From Gigaspora rosea (lineage: Eukaryota > Glomeromycota > Glomeromycetes > Diversisporales > Gigasporaceae), in contig QKWP01000499.1 in NCBI GenBank assembly GCA_003550325.1, positions 142,310 through 206,309 on the forward strand: a stretch of 64,000 nucleotides of DNA. The letters are read 5' to 3'. Positions 13,166-25,580 of this stretch are shown here, in pieces. Each line of letters opens with the position of its first letter. Position 1 is the stretch's first letter. Below the pieces are notes generated by a model that was not told the DNA's origin, made no database searches, and worked only from the letters and a program-made list of their open reading frames with translations. Both the position numbers and the translations under genes were made by a program.

Positions 13166-13290
13166 AAAATAATTAGTAAAAATGCTTTATTTTATATGAT
13201 GAAAATAATTAGTAAAAATGCTTTATTTTACATGATGAAAATAATTAGTAAAAATGCTTTATTTTATATAATGAAAATAATTAGTAAAAA
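13166..13290. repeat. ~36-bp tandem repeat next to the foldback element
   Basis: Three and a half copies of a unit containing AATTAGTAAAAATGCTTTAT and GATGAAAAT. The left flank of the foldback element (11258-11285) carries a related unit, so the element probably landed in this short array. Confidence 0.75.
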
Positions 13291-14494
13291 TGTACAAGGC
13301 AATCATGGCAAACGATTGATTAGTTTTATTAAAAGAGTGAAATTATTATATATTAGATCTTTTTAGGGCAATGTCATTAATCACCTAATTATTTTTTATC
13401 AGAGGCCTACCCCCCTCCCTCTTCCTCAATATATAAATAGTCAGGTTCTTATATATAATTTCAACTTTTTTTACCCCTCTCCCCCCCTAAAAAATCACCT
13501 GATTTTTGTTACTCCCCTTACTAAAAATAAAGAAAAACAGTCACAACTTCTTATATACCAAGAATGAAGTAATACCCAAGCGGAAGTAGTGCCAAAATGA
13601 ACAAAGAACTTAGAAATCTGACTTTAGGCTAAATTCAGTCTGAGTAGTTGGTAGCTCAGCATTAAAAAAAAATCTATATATTTTTTAGCTATGGGAAATA
13701 ATCCATTATGCACAAGTTTGACATAATAAACCCTACCGGAATCAAACATAATGTACAGGGCAGCCACACAACCAGTACAGCTTTTTAGGAAGCTTAAAAA
13801 AAATAAAGGCTACTATATATTCCCGAACAAAGCAACCTTTTTTCCAAAAGATTATACAAAAAAACGAGGTATTGCTTATTTTCGAAATATTGAGTTTTTG
13901 AAAAAATTGAAAAACTTACTAATAAAAAGTTGACCAAATGACACCAAATTTTTATTATAAGTGTATTTTTATGCACTGAACAACTTTACTTAATCGATCT
14001 TTTGAAGTCTACTTAGTAAAAAATGTTTTATATATAGCAACTACTAATGCGTTTTTTGAGATTTTTGAAAAAAACAGGGGTTGCTTATTTTAGGTGTTGC
14101 TTATTTTGGGTAATCTACGGTAGCAACCACCCTACAAAAAGAATGATTCCTCGTAACCAACAATGTCTACCAATGAGGCCCTTTTCATCAAGACTTACTT
14201 ACAACTGAATCTTCCTTTGTACTCTAACACTTTGTTTCTATAATGAAGCGCAAGGAATCGCTACCCAACTGGCCATTGCTCATGATGAGGTAAGGCCATT
14301 CCAATTTAATTCTTTGTTTACCATTACAAGTTCAAAATTTTTTAGAGATGGGGGACTTAAACAACAAATGATTAGGTCTGGTTTGGGTCCGGCCAGAATT
14401 GGAATAGGTCCGGTTCAGGTCTGATCCAGGATCAGACCAGACTCAGACTCTAAATTTTATACAAACTGGTCTGAGTCTGAATATTCTTATATTT
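13291..14494. other. Mostly gene-free stretch with a coding-like scrap
   Basis: 13.40-13.50 kb has C-rich runs. Around 14150-14300 the base composition is more balanced and one frame reads NEAQGIATQLAIAHDE just before GTAAGG, which could be an exon end, but I recognise no family and see stops nearby. 14370-14480 has GGTCTG/CAGACC-rich words like those after the first satellite array. Short open frames at 13.75-13.98 kb overlap on both strands and look like chance. Confidence 0.35.
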
Positions 14495-16256
14495 ATTTTT
14501 TGGTGCTGACAAGTTTACTTAGTGCATGAAGTTAAAATTAATTAGTAAAATTTTATAAATCATAAGATTTTATATAATTTTATTAATAAAATTTTATAAA
14601 ATCTTATAATACACAAATTTTTATTAATTAATTCTAACTTTATGCACTAAGTAAACATATTCAGTACCTAAAAATGCATCAAAACAGCAGAGTTATTTTT
14701 ATTTTACTTAAATTTGGAGAATAGATGCATAATTTTAGATTTTTGATCAAAAAGTCAAATTTAAGCATTTTTTCTCCAAATTTCAAGTAAAATAAAAACA
14801 ATTTTGCTAATTTAATGTATTTTTAGGCTCTGAACAAGTTTACCTAGTGAAATAAGTTAGAATTAATTAGTAAATTTTATGAATTATAAGATTTTATAGA
14901 ATTTAATTAATAAAATTTTATAAAATCTTATTATATATCTAACTTTATGCACTAAATAAACATGTACAGCACCTAAAAATACATCAAATCAGCAGAGTTA
15001 TTTTTATTTTACTTGAAATTTGGAGAGTAGATGCATAATTTTGGATTTTTGATCAAAAAAGTCAAATTTAAGCATCTTTTCTCCAAATTTCAAGTAAAAT
15101 AAAANNNNNNNNNNNNNNNNNNNNNNNNNNNNNNNNNNNNNNNNNNNNNNNNNNNNNNNNNNNNNNNNNNNNNNNNNNNNNNNNNNNNNNNNNNNNNNNN
15201 NNNNNNNNNNNNNNNNNNNNNNNNNNNNNNNNNNNNNNNNNNNNNNNNNNNNNNNNNNNNNNNNNNNNNNNNNNNNNNNNNNNNNNNNNNNNNNNNNNNN
15301 NNNNNNNNNNNNNNNNNNNNNNNNNNNNNNNNNNNNNNNNNNNNNNNNNNNNNNNNNNNNNNNNNNNNNNNNNNNNNNNNNNNNNNNNNNNNNNNNNNNN
15401 NNNNNNNNNNNNNNNNNNNNNNNNNNNNNNNNNNNNNNNNNNNNNNNNNNNNNNNNNNNNNNNNNNNNNNNNNNNNNNNNNNNNNNNNNNNNNNNNNNNN
15501 NNNNNNNNNNNNNNNNNNNNNNNNNNNNNNNNNNNNNTTGAAATTTGGAGAAAAGATACTTAAATTTGACTTTTTTGATCAAAAATCCAAAATTATGCAT
15601 CTATTCTTCAAATTTCAAGTAAAATAAAAATAACCCTGCTGACTTGATTTATTTTTTGGTACTGTACATGTTTACTTAGTGCATAAATTTAGAATTAATT
15701 ATTAAAAATTTGTGTATTATAAGGTTTTATAAAATTTTATTAATAAAATTCTATAAAATCTTATGATTTACAAAGTTTTACTAATTAATTCTAACTACTT
15801 GTACTAATTAAACTTATTTAGAATCTAAAAATACATTAAACCAGCAGAATTGTTTTTATTTTACTTGAAATTTGGAGAAAAGATACCTAAATTTGACTTT
15901 TTTTGATCAAAAATCCAAAATTATGAATCTATTCTCCAAATTTTAAGTAAAATAAAAATAACTCTGCTGATTTGATGTATTATTAGGTGCTGAATATATT
16001 TATTTAGTGCATAAAGTTAGATTAATTAATAAAAATTTGTGTATTATAAGATTTAATAACATTTTATTAATAAAATTCTATAAAATCTCATGATTCATAA
16101 AATTTTACTAATTAATTCTAACTTAATTTACTAGGTAAACTTGTTCAGAGCCTAAAATACATTAAATCTGCAGTCTTGTTTTTATTTTACTTAAAATTTG
16201 GAGAAAAGATGCTTAAATTTGTCTTTTTTGATCAAAAATCCAAAATTATGCACCAA
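14495..16256. repeat. Array 2 of the palindromic satellite
   Basis: The same ~320-bp palindromic unit as at 1.47-4.01 kb, with dyad centres near 14750, 15055, 15580, 15915 and 16240 and the same border word ATTTTATTAATAAAATT. An assembly gap (15105-15537) lies inside. The array is cut at 16256 in the middle of a unit, just after the dyad centre. Confidence 0.85.
15105..15537. other. Assembly gap (433 N)
   Basis: A run of N inside the second palindromic array. The gap probably reflects collapse or failed joining of the near-identical inverted units, so the unit number here is not reliable. Confidence 0.95.
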
Positions 16257-16367
16257 TTATCCATAAGATAGCTGTGCAGCATGCAATACTGCGCAGGACC
16301 AGCACGATCAGCAATTTGTGTTTTAAAAGAAAAAAGATATTTGATCATTTGATATCTTTGGTCACTT

Positions 16368-16495
16368 GTATTAGTGGATTGATCCTTGACAGTGATAACG
16401 GAAATATATGACTGATACTGATCGGCTGCATAAGCAGCCGATCAGTATCAGTCATGTATTTCTGTTATTACTGTCAAGGATCAATCCACTAATAC
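16368..16495. repeat. Long near-perfect hairpin, 62-bp stem
   Basis: Two 62-nt arms (16368-16429 and 16434-16495) are reverse complements with only three mismatches, separated by a 4-nt loop (ATAA) in the frame GGCTGC-ATAA-GCAGCC. Arm words include GTATTAGTGGATTGATCC and ATGACTGATACTGATCGG. It is richer in GC than its surroundings and non-coding. If transcribed it would form a single long dsRNA hairpin suited to Dicer. It could equally be a tiny foldback element. Confidence 0.8.
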
Positions 16496-17529
16496 CTAAT
16501 GAAGTGAAACATTATTACTAGGAACCGGAATCGGTGTAAGTTTAGAGCATTAAATTTTAGAATTAAAATTTAAAACTATAAGTTTTTAAATATATATTGT
16601 ATTACAATTTTTATTATTAAATTTTATTATATTTAATTTAATATTTAATTTTATTCTTACTAAAATATATTTACAGTTTTACTACCTATGTTGTATTATT
16701 TTAAAAACTGGCTAATTAATTAAAATACTTGACATTTCCAAAATCTTAATTCTAATACTAAGTACTTACACAAACATGAAAAATTTGTACTAAAAATTTT
16801 TATAAAATTAATAATAGGTGCAAAACCACTATAGACATATTTTATAATAAACGATTTAACTTAATTAATATTAATTTATTATTTATTATTTATTTATTAT
16901 TTTATTTATTTTACTCTTCATTTTTTTTTAACTAGATTAAAATGATACATATTGGCACATTGTTCATGTCCAGTATGGCAAGTGTAAGCTTTTTATATGG
17001 CATTTGAGATAACACATATAGGCTCATTAGTTAGAATTACATGTATTAAATGGGACGTGTATCTCGTATAGCCAATAAAATCAGAGGATCAGGTGTAATA
17101 CAAATTCAAACAACTTACTTTTTTTAAGTATCTCAAAATCTCATCTATGAAAAGCTCTTTAATTTTTAACAAAAAAAATTCTATGCAAAATTTTGATATA
17201 GGCATGCTTGCTATAATACCAACCTTTTATGATTATATTATACTCTAGCTAATTGAGTTCACTCTTATTTATAACTCATAAGAAATATATGCATGTAAAC
17301 TTTGGTGTACCTCGAGCATGTCAAAACCCATAAATTTTGGTTTAGTAAAATGCAGCGAAACTTGGTCTATTTATGATTCAAAATGTCTAGGCAGACATCC
17401 AATTTGGTATATTTTAGTTGTGCTAATATGGAATTCATATATGCAAACCAGTTTCTCTTTCACAGATCACTGCTTTTCTATAGAAACATGTGCTTATCTG
17501 GATAGGTTTTTTTATAGGTAAATAAAAGA
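16496..17529. other. Gene-free stretch
   Basis: AT-rich, with a TTTATTATTTATT simple run near 16870-16915. 17030-17220 is a diverged relative of 9.66-9.96 kb. A short open frame at 17318-17521 (67 codons) has no recognisable domain and I do not call it a gene. Confidence 0.4.
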
Positions 17530-18770
17530 AAAAAAAAATTGAACTGCCTGACTAAAGTTTCAAATTTTATATAATGAAAATGAAAAATCAACTTGCATAA
17601 CCAAATCTTAGATGTAAACATTATCCCATTAATTTACAGAAATAAAAAAAAACGATCTACCGATTTAAGTTCTCAAATTCATGTAATTCAAAATAAAAAA
17701 TCAACTTTGCCTGACCTAATCTTAGATGCAAAGTAAAAATAAAAAAATAGACCACTCTACTAAAGTTTTCAGATTTCATGAAATGAAACCAAAAAATTAA
17801 CTTCATATGGCCAAATCTTATATGAACATTATTCTATTAATTTTATAGAAGTTAAAAAAATCTAATCTACTAACTTAAGTTCTTAGATCTATATAAATCA
17901 AACTGAAAAATTAACTTTGCCTGACCTAATCTTAGATGCGAACTAAATAAAGAGAAAAAAATTGGACTACTGAACTGAAGTTTTTAGATTTTGTGTAATT
18001 AAAATAAAAAATCAACTTTGCATAGCCAAATTTTTTATTCTATTAATTTATTGAATTAAAAAAAAAAACTGATCTACTGACCTAAGTTCTTAGAGCTATA
18101 TAAATCAAACTAAAAAATCAACTTTGCCTGGCCTAATCTTAAATGCGAATTAAATAAAAAGAAAAAAAATCATCTGCCCAACTGAAGTTTTTAGATTTCA
18201 TGTAATGAATATGAAAATTAGCTTTGTGTGGCCAAATCTTATTATCCCATTAATTTAGCAAATTAAAAAAAAACTGATCTACTGACTTAAGTTCTTGGAT
18301 CCATATAAATTCAAAATGAAAAATCAACTTTGTCTGGCCTAATCTTAGATGCGAATTAAATAAAGAAAAAAACAGAATGCCAAAAAATCAATATCTCGTG
18401 GCCAAATCTTAGATGTGAACATTATCCCATTAATTTACAGAAATTTAAAAAAATCCAACCTACTAACTTAAGTTCTCAGATTCATGTAATTCAAAATGAA
18501 AAATTAACTTAGCCTGGCCTAATCTTAGATATGAACTTTATCCCATTAATTTACAGAAATTTAAAAAAATCCAACCTACTAACTTAAGTTCTCAGATTCA
18601 TGTAATTCAAAATGAAAAATTAACTTAGCCTGGCCTAATCTTAGATATGAACTTTATCCCATTAATTTACAGAAGTTAAAAAAAATAAAAATAAAAATAA
18701 AAAAATCTGACCAACTGATAATGTAATAATGTAAAATGAAAAATCATTCTTGTATGAACATTATTTTTAT
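17530..18770. repeat. Tandem repeat field, ~205-bp period
   Basis: About six diverged units of roughly 205 bp, each a dimer of related halves. Marker words are CCTGACCTAATCTTAGATG (near 17717, 17922, 18130, 18335, 18510, 18627), ACTTAAGTTCT and CCCATTAATTTACAGAA. The last step is shorter (about 117 bp) and almost exact (18530-18645 against 18647-18760), so the array was still changing recently. Non-coding. Confidence 0.75.
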
Positions 18771-19119
18771 TAATTTAAAAAATATAGCTAAGCTTACCAA
18801 AAATTTTCCCACAATTTAATTACATTTTTGAATTTTTAAATATAGGAATATGGCCAAAAAAACATTCAAGTATTACAAACCCGAAATTAAATTATATACT
18901 GTCAGTTTAACTCATGTCATTAATACATCGATATGAAAAATCATATTTAAAAATAAATTTTCTCACACACTGTTTAAATGGACAATGCGGTATAGATTAC
19001 ATATGAATAATACAATGTGCACATGTACTGAGTTATCCAATCAAATCAAGAATAAAATACCAATTAGCGTGCAGCCTTATGTCGATCAAAGTGCAAATTA
19101 TTTTTAGATTATATAATAA

Positions 19120-19160
19120 CTAGCATATTAGCCTGTGCCTCTGGCACAGATTAAGGGATT
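19120..19160 (-). mobile_element. Possible Helitron 3' terminus
   Basis: Read on the minus strand: a hairpin CTGTGCCAGAGGCACAG, then about 9 nt, then CTAG followed by T. A hairpin about 10 nt before CTRR and a T-flank is how Helitrons end. A second site of the same form lies at 25584-25618. No Rep/helicase coding and no matching 5' TC end was found. Confidence 0.25.
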
Positions 19161-19269
19161 ATACCTGTAATCGTTTAAAATTAATGCATATTTTTAATTA
19201 TGTAAGATATAGAAATTTTTGATGCTTTACGCTGATGATTTTAATGAATGAAAAATGATTACTGTTAAT

Positions 19270-20050
19270 TATACTTCATACACACACTGGTAATTTATTA
19301 AATGATTAAATGATTATAGTTAGTTAATACATTGTCCTAAAACACAATTGTTAAAGTGAACAAAATTAAACTTTATACTCACGCTGGTAATTTATTAAAT
19401 GATTAAATGATTATGGTTAATACATTGTCCTGAAACACAATTGTTAAAGTGAGTAGAATTACACTTAATCTCATCCTGGTAATTTATTGAATGATTAAAT
19501 GCTCATACTAGTAATTTATTGGACGATTAAATGATTACGATTGTGTACATACATCAATCTCTTGAAACACAATCGTTAAAGTGGACAGAATTAAACTTCA
19601 TACTCATCCTGGTAATTTATTGAATAATTAAATGATTATAGTTAATCATACATCGTCTTGAAACTCAATCATAAATGTGAACAGAATTAAAATTCATAGT
19701 AACCATGAATATTTAGATCTTCATACTCACCCTAGTGATTTTATTGAATGATTAAATGATTACAGTTAATCATACATTGTCCTGAAACACAATCAATAAA
19801 GTGAATAGAATTAATCTTCACACTCATCCTGGTAATTTATTGAAGATTAAATTTTTACAGTTAATCATACATTCTCCTGAACACAATCATTAAAGTGAAC
19901 AGAATTAAACTTTGTACTCACTCTGGTAATTTATTGAACAAATAAATGAAATAAATGGTTACGATTAATTATGCAGAAAACTATTGTTAAAGTGAACAGA
20001 ATTAAACTTCATACTCACCCGTGATTTCATAGATTGATTACAAAAAATAT
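19270..20050. repeat. Tandem repeat field, ~100-bp period (left part)
   Basis: Diverged units of about 100 bp with the words GGTAATTTATTGAATGATTAAATG, ACAATCGTTAAAGTGAACAG and AATTAAACTTCATACTCA. The array resumes at 20.91 kb after an LTR-like insertion and continues to about 21.51 kb. Non-coding. Confidence 0.8.
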
Positions 20051-20149
20051 GATAATGTAATCATCCAAACGATAATAATTTACAATTTAAAATAGGATTC
20101 AACCAAAATTTTTTTACAAAATTTGATCACGTTTTGGGATGAGTTAGTT

Positions 20150-20910
20150 TGCTTTTAAATTATCTTGATATTTACCATAAAAAATTCTGTTACAGATCTT
20201 TTCTTTGTCGATAATTTGAGTTAACTGAAGTCAATGATAGCTAATGCTAAGCAGGGATATGCCAGAAACAAACTGGTCAGGCCTAGAAACTCAGCCATTA
20301 GTTCTAATCAGGAGCGCAGATAAGCCACACGTATTTATTAAGAGGGAAAAAAGTATAATACTCCCTTTTCGCTTATTTTCGCTTCAATAAAGAATTAACT
20401 CAGTGTAGTTCAACTTAGTGTGAGTTTTAGTAAAGTTAAGCATGGTCTAGTTCTAACCTTCGAAATCAGAGCAGAAGTGTTAGCTCTAGTATTTTCGATA
20501 GACTTTGAGTCCAAAGTAGTTAGTGCTATAAACTGACAATTCCCTATGATGCATCGAATTCATATTACCTGTATTAGCCTAATCCCATGATTATATGATG
20601 ATTGAACTGGAACCTTCTCGCCCTTATGCGCTTACGTGCTAAGAACAAAGAAGAAGAGATATATAAATAGAGTGGACTTAAAACCATCAACCAAAGACTT
20701 TATAAGAAATCCAAGAAAAGTTAGCTTTGCTTTGACCACGCCATAGCAAGACCCTAAAGAACCTCGAGATCCAGACTAAATCAACCACGCCTCTTTCTGC
20801 TTGCCAATTCAAGGTTCAGGTATCTTGCGCAATTAAAGGATATTGGTTTAGTTGGATAGAGGTGTTGTTAGTGGTTTCTAGCCATAGACCCTATTCCCAC
20901 CACTTTCACA
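20150..20910 (-). mobile_element. LTR-like dispersed repeat (solo LTR candidate)
   Basis: A stretch of more balanced base composition interrupts the 100-bp array. Read on the minus strand it starts TGTGAAAGTGG near 20908 and contains GAGGCGTGG, a TATAAAT-type word and TTTCGAAGGTTAGAAC. Related words in the same order occur at 47.27-48.1 kb and, partly, at 5.4-6.2 kb. About 20190-20280 matches 21510-21600 (CTGTTACAGATC, GGGATATGCCAGAAA), so the outer limits are uncertain. No coding region; it looks like an old, decayed LTR. Confidence 0.4.
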
Positions 20911-21510
20911 ACGATTAAATGAATAATGGTTATCATACATCGCCTTGAAACAAAATTATCAAAGTGAACAGAATTAAACTTCATACTCACCGTGATGATT
21001 TATTGAATGATTAGATGATTTTCTTGAAACACAATCGCTAGAGTGAACTGAATTAAACATAATATACACCTTGGTAATTTTAGGGCCGTGACATATATTA
21101 CGTAATATCATTTTATCAGAGGGGTACCCCCACATAAGACCAATTAGCCAATTAAATTGTATAATTAGTCTTATGTAAAAATTTTTTTGATCCCCCCCAG
21201 GATATTACGTAATATCTGTCACTGCCCTTATTGAATGCTTAAATGATTAGGGTTAATCATACATTGTTTGAAACACAATCGTCAAAGTGAACAGAATTAA
21301 ACTTCATATTCATTTTGGTAATTTATTGAACGATTAAATGATTATAGTTAATCATACATTCTACTAAAAACAATCGTTAAAGTGAATAAAATTAAACTTC
21401 GTACTCACCCTGGTATTTATTAAACAAACAAATGATTACGGTTAATTATACATGCATTCTCTTGAAATCCATCGTTAATGTGAAAAGAAATTAAACTTCA
21501 TACTCGCCCT
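20905..21510. repeat. Tandem repeat field, ~100-bp period (right part)
   Basis: Continuation of the units at 19.27-20.05 kb with the same marker words, interrupted by the MITE at 21083-21227. Confidence 0.75.
21083..21227. mobile_element. PIF/Harbinger-like MITE, 145 bp
   Basis: The ends are inverted repeats of about 27 bp with two mismatches (left GGGCCGTGACATATATTACG, right inverted from GGGCAGTGACAGATATTACG). The flanks are TTA (21080-21082) and TTA (21228-21230). Removing the element leaves GGTAATTTTATTGAATG, close to the surrounding 100-bp repeat, so the satellite provides the empty site. Non-coding. Confidence 0.8.
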
Positions 21511-22330
21511 AGTGGTCTGTTACAGATCTTTTTTTTTTTGTCAGCTGACAGAAGTCAGATCGAAAAGATAACTAATCAGGGATATGCCAGAAATGAACTG
21601 GTTAGGCAAAATTGTTTTTTATAATTTTTTTTTTTCTTAACTGCATTTACAGATATCATGCGCGAACACCTACTGAGTCATAACGATCAACTAACATATA
21701 TGAAAAAATCTGTATGCATGCAACTTATTTGCAGACCATATTAATTGTGAATGATCACCCTAATGCACAACTAATATAAAAAAACTTGTTGCGATGACTA
21801 TAACAGGATTCACGGGTATTAGTTCGTCTGCTATGATCATCGCATTAGGATGAAACTTGAGTTGCGAGGTAGTAAATCTGCTTGCATATTCTGAATTCTA
21901 GTAATAAAAAAAAAGATTATAACATATTTGGTTAGAAAGACAATAATAAAAAGACATTTTTTATAGCGATTGTCATGCACTTTAATCGAGAAAAAAACCT
22001 GTTAAAGAGATGCTTGGTTAAATAATTCTCATACAATAGATAAATATAGTACTATGAGATGCTTTAAGTGCAGAATTTAACGCACATACATACGATTATT
22101 CACTGCACGTGCGAACGCAACATACATATATGATGTAACTAACGGATAAAAAAAGCAAAAAACCTGTTAGGCAGAAACCTGTTCCCAAAATTTCACCATC
22201 GTTACCGTAGGTTATTTGGTAACGCCATCTAATGAAAGGGTTATTCGGCACCTGAAAATTTTTTTATCCCCCAGCCCTTCCTTGTAGTATAGATTTTGAG
22301 ATGATCATCAGCAAATTTCCGTACGCTTTG
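21511..22330. other. Gene-free stretch
   Basis: Begins with a copy of the CTGTTACAGATC..GGGATATGCCAGAAA repeat also found at 20.19 kb. The rest shows no gene and no clear repeat. Confidence 0.35.
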
Positions 22331-22339
22331 TAGATCGGG

Positions 22340-22585
22340 TTAGGGTAGAGTAAAATCCACATTTCCACCCCATTCCATTTCAATGCGATTATCGTAGCAG
22401 ATTTCAAATTTACGGTAATAAAAATGTATTTTTGATGTTATAATTTTCGGCCAGTATTTGGTTTCGGCCGAAAATAATTGCCGATGATCATAAAATTCAT
22501 CATGTGCCCTACTAATTTCCAAGTCAGCTGTATCTAATTCATCTACATCAACATTTCTAAATTGGACTTTCCTTATAAATTAAGT
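22340..22585 (-). CDS. Unrecognised exon-like reading frame
   Basis: On the minus strand a frame is open from about 22585 to a stop at 22340. It has acidic and aromatic-rich sequence with words such as VDELDTADLEISRAHDEF, SAETKYWPKIITSKI and IEMEWGGNVDFTLP. It has no ATG before ISRAHDEF, and TATAAG lies just upstream at about 22578, which could be a splice acceptor, so this would be a last exon. Base composition is more balanced than the surroundings. I do not recognise the family. It may be a fragment. Confidence 0.3.
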
Positions 22586-23328
22586 TTACTGGCCATTATT
22601 CAAACAATGTCTCAGACATTATTTTGCGTTTATACAGTTTATCATCCGTTCCAGGTTTAGTGTGACTGCGTCGCGCGGCTACTTATGTTTAATTGAATAC
22701 TGGACCATCGGAGGCTGGGGTGATAAACAAAATTGGCGGTGCTAAATTCGTGTAGATCTTAAGTATTGATCGGTATAAAAAATCTAGATTGCACTGGAAT
22801 AAACCAAACCTTATCGCCATATATTTACCAACCTCTAATTTAATGCATATTCTGTTTCGATCTAATGCTTACTCAACACCCAGCCTTTATATCCATTCTA
22901 TTTAGTGCAGGTTCCACCAGCTGATAAAATGTTTATTCATCACCATACCTTATCTTCAAGATCTTTATCCCCTCACTGTAACTTATTAATAGAATATATA
23001 ATATATAATATAAATCAAATAAAAATAATTAAATAATTATAATAATATTAGACAGCCAAAACGCACAATCCGTAAATATGTAATCACAAACAATCAAAAA
23101 TTGCAAGTAATTCGCCAACAACTAATCAAATATGTTAAAATGTACGAAAAGATTCTAATAATACATATAACTAAAAAAATGATATAATAATTATCTCACG
23201 TATTTCTGTTAGTTTTTCCCACGTTTAGGTCACACTTTTTGGATACGACCAATAAAAAACGTTTAAATGCACAACCTCTTAATTAGAAGGTTTAGATTAG
23301 AAGACAGATAGATATAGATACAAGTCAC
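22586..23328. other. Gene-free stretch
   Basis: Base composition up to about 22.98 kb is more even than in the surrounding DNA, but I see no open frame with a recognisable motif. After that it is AT-rich. Confidence 0.35.
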
Positions 23329-23330
23329 TC

Positions 23331-23493
23331 TCGTTATAGTGAACTCTCGATATAGTGAAGATTGGCTATAGTGAAGAATTTTTTTAGAACAGAATTATTA
23401 TTACTATAATAAAAGGCTCTCGATATAGTTAATCTCTCAATATAGTGAAGAAATTTTACAGCCCGAGGACTTCACTATAACGAGAGTGACTTG
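23331..23493. mobile_element. Tc1/mariner-pogo-like MITE, 163 bp
   Basis: Perfect terminal inverted repeats of 23 bp (CAAGTCACTCTCGTTATAGT at the left end, its complement at the right), flanked by TA on both sides. TA duplication and a CA..TG boundary fit Tc1/mariner or pogo. The interior repeats CTCGATATAGT and AATATAGTGAAG. Non-coding. Confidence 0.8.
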
Positions 23494-24734
23494 TATAATA
23501 TAAATATAATATTGTATGGTATAAATAATAAATAGATTTCGGAATAATGTATTATGTCGTAATTAGCATAGCGGGCTTTATTATGATTGGTTGATTTTGA
23601 AGATCATCTTATCATATTAAAGTCTTATTAAAGTAACGATTTGCTGTCACAAGAATGGAACGGGTGCCACGAATACGAATCGGGTGAAGGTAAGACAAAA
23701 AAAATTTGAAAGCTCAAGCTTTACTTTATATACCGTCAAAGTAATTCAGTAAACCACGAGGTAATTCGGAAGTTAGATGAGAGGTATGTCTAGACGTTTC
23801 TATTTAACCAATATAACTTACAGTATATAAAACTTGGTGAAATGACAGTAAATTTAAAAGGTTTACATCGCTAATCTATTTTATTTATAACTTATTTATT
23901 ATTCTAAAGACAGACACGTACGGCCAGTAAAATAGCTTAGTGACATGAAGCAATGAAAATATAAGCTTGCGAACTTGTAAGAGATTAAAACATAGTATTA
24001 TATCTAAGAATATTAAAGCGTAGTGTTACGTCTAAGAATTTAAAGCGTAGTTACGTCTAAGAATATTTAAGCGTGGTATTACGTTTAATTTAGGATTAAG
24101 GTTAAATTCGTTTTGTATTAATTAACTGTTATTATATACAATTAAAATTTGGTATAATTTTGTATTGTCTCTTATAATAAATGTTTCATTTTTTTTTGTG
24201 TTTATTATTATTTTTATTTTTTTAAATAAGATCTTGGATTATATGATTCTATTTGTATCGGGATTATGATCTTAGACTCTGGGTTGTTAAATTTCATAGT
24301 AATGTATTTATTAATACAAATTAATTCTATACAGTATTGAATATTTAGTCGTTACGGTAATTAGTTTCGTATAAAATATTGCCTTGCGAATAATTTGATT
24401 AACCAATGATATTTTTGCAATATCACGGGATGATCTACAAAAATCAGCCAATTACAATGAAAGCCCGCTATGCTGTCGTAATTACGAATTACGCAATTAG
24501 GATTTTCAAAACGGTTAACTTTAATAAGAACTTCAAAATATCGTAAAATTAATTCAAAATGTACAAAAAATCGGTAGTTCGCGGTAACGAGGTAATTTCT
24601 GCTTAGAAGTTTCCAAAACTCCAAAATAGATAGAAATTCCCACACGCAAATCACATTTTTCGGTTATGGCCAATCAAAAACGTTAAAGTGCACAGACTCA
24701 AAATTAAATGATATAGATTACAATTTGAATTACG
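23494..24734. other. Gene-free stretch with a short tandem repeat
   Basis: About 23985-24095 holds four diverged copies of a ~28-bp unit (AAAGCGTAGT, TTACGTCTAAGAAT). An open frame on the minus strand at 24361-24654 has AT-driven composition and no motif. I see no gene. Confidence 0.4.
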
Positions 24735-25580
24735 GCAAAATGCTTTAACACGTAATGTAATATATATTGAATTGTTATCATTAATTTATTGACGAAAAGA
24801 TAGTATTAATTGCTTTTCACTAAAATTTGGGCTATTATGGAGGATACAATTCAGGACAAATTCCTCAAATCCGCCGATATGATTCATGATACTAATCGAT
24901 TCATCTAATTGAATACAAACAAAATTTTATGTATGCACACGTACAGCCTTAAAAAATTTACATCGTCAAAATTTACTTATGAAACAGCTTTTCAATACGT
25001 ATTAAGCCTTACCTTAAATCCTTGTCTAACTCTAACCTAACTCCAACTTAATTCTAATCTCGAAATCAGTTTGATGCAGGCCACCAATGAATCTATGCCA
25101 TGTGCCTGATATGTATCGCCAATTGGCGTATACTTTGCATGCATATTACGTATTCCCAAGTTTGGAAAGTTCTATTCACACTATTAAGATTTCTTAATAT
25201 GGCTAAGTTTCTCTCATTCTATTAATTTTTCTAATTTTTCTCTGAATTTGCTGGCTTTTTTAGGATTATGATTATGATTGTGGGCAGAAGTAATTTTTCG
25301 TTTTGAGAATGACGAAATTCCTTGCTTTTATATATGCAAAGAGGAGTTTAAATTTCCATAATGTATGCACAGTACGTCACTTTACGTATATAGGTTTATA
25401 TTTAGAAGCTACAAAATTAGCCAAAAAGTTATGCATTTATAAAATACGTAAATAGGACTTAAAGTGATAAATAAGTCTTTTCTGGCAGATTGGTTAATTA
25501 ATGAGCGATAAGAGAGTTAATTTTAATAGATAAATGAGTAATAAGACTTTTATAGCCTCATGAGCAATTAAAAGTATATA
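24735..25580 (+). other. Upstream block of TPR-Sel1 copy 1, outer part
   Basis: This segment is collinear with 52.0-52.86 kb (upstream of copy 3) and partly with 35.1-35.97 kb (upstream of copy 2). Shared words are GCTTTTCACTAAAATTTGGG, CAAAGAGGAGTTTAAATTTC and AGCAATTAAAAGTATATA. In copies 2 and 3 the homologous block runs straight on into the ~490-bp region before the start codon. Here it stops at 25580 and that region resumes at 28118. Confidence 0.7.

Noticed and set aside
15004-15600. 198-codon minus-strand frame
   Set aside because: Runs through an N gap inside a palindromic satellite.
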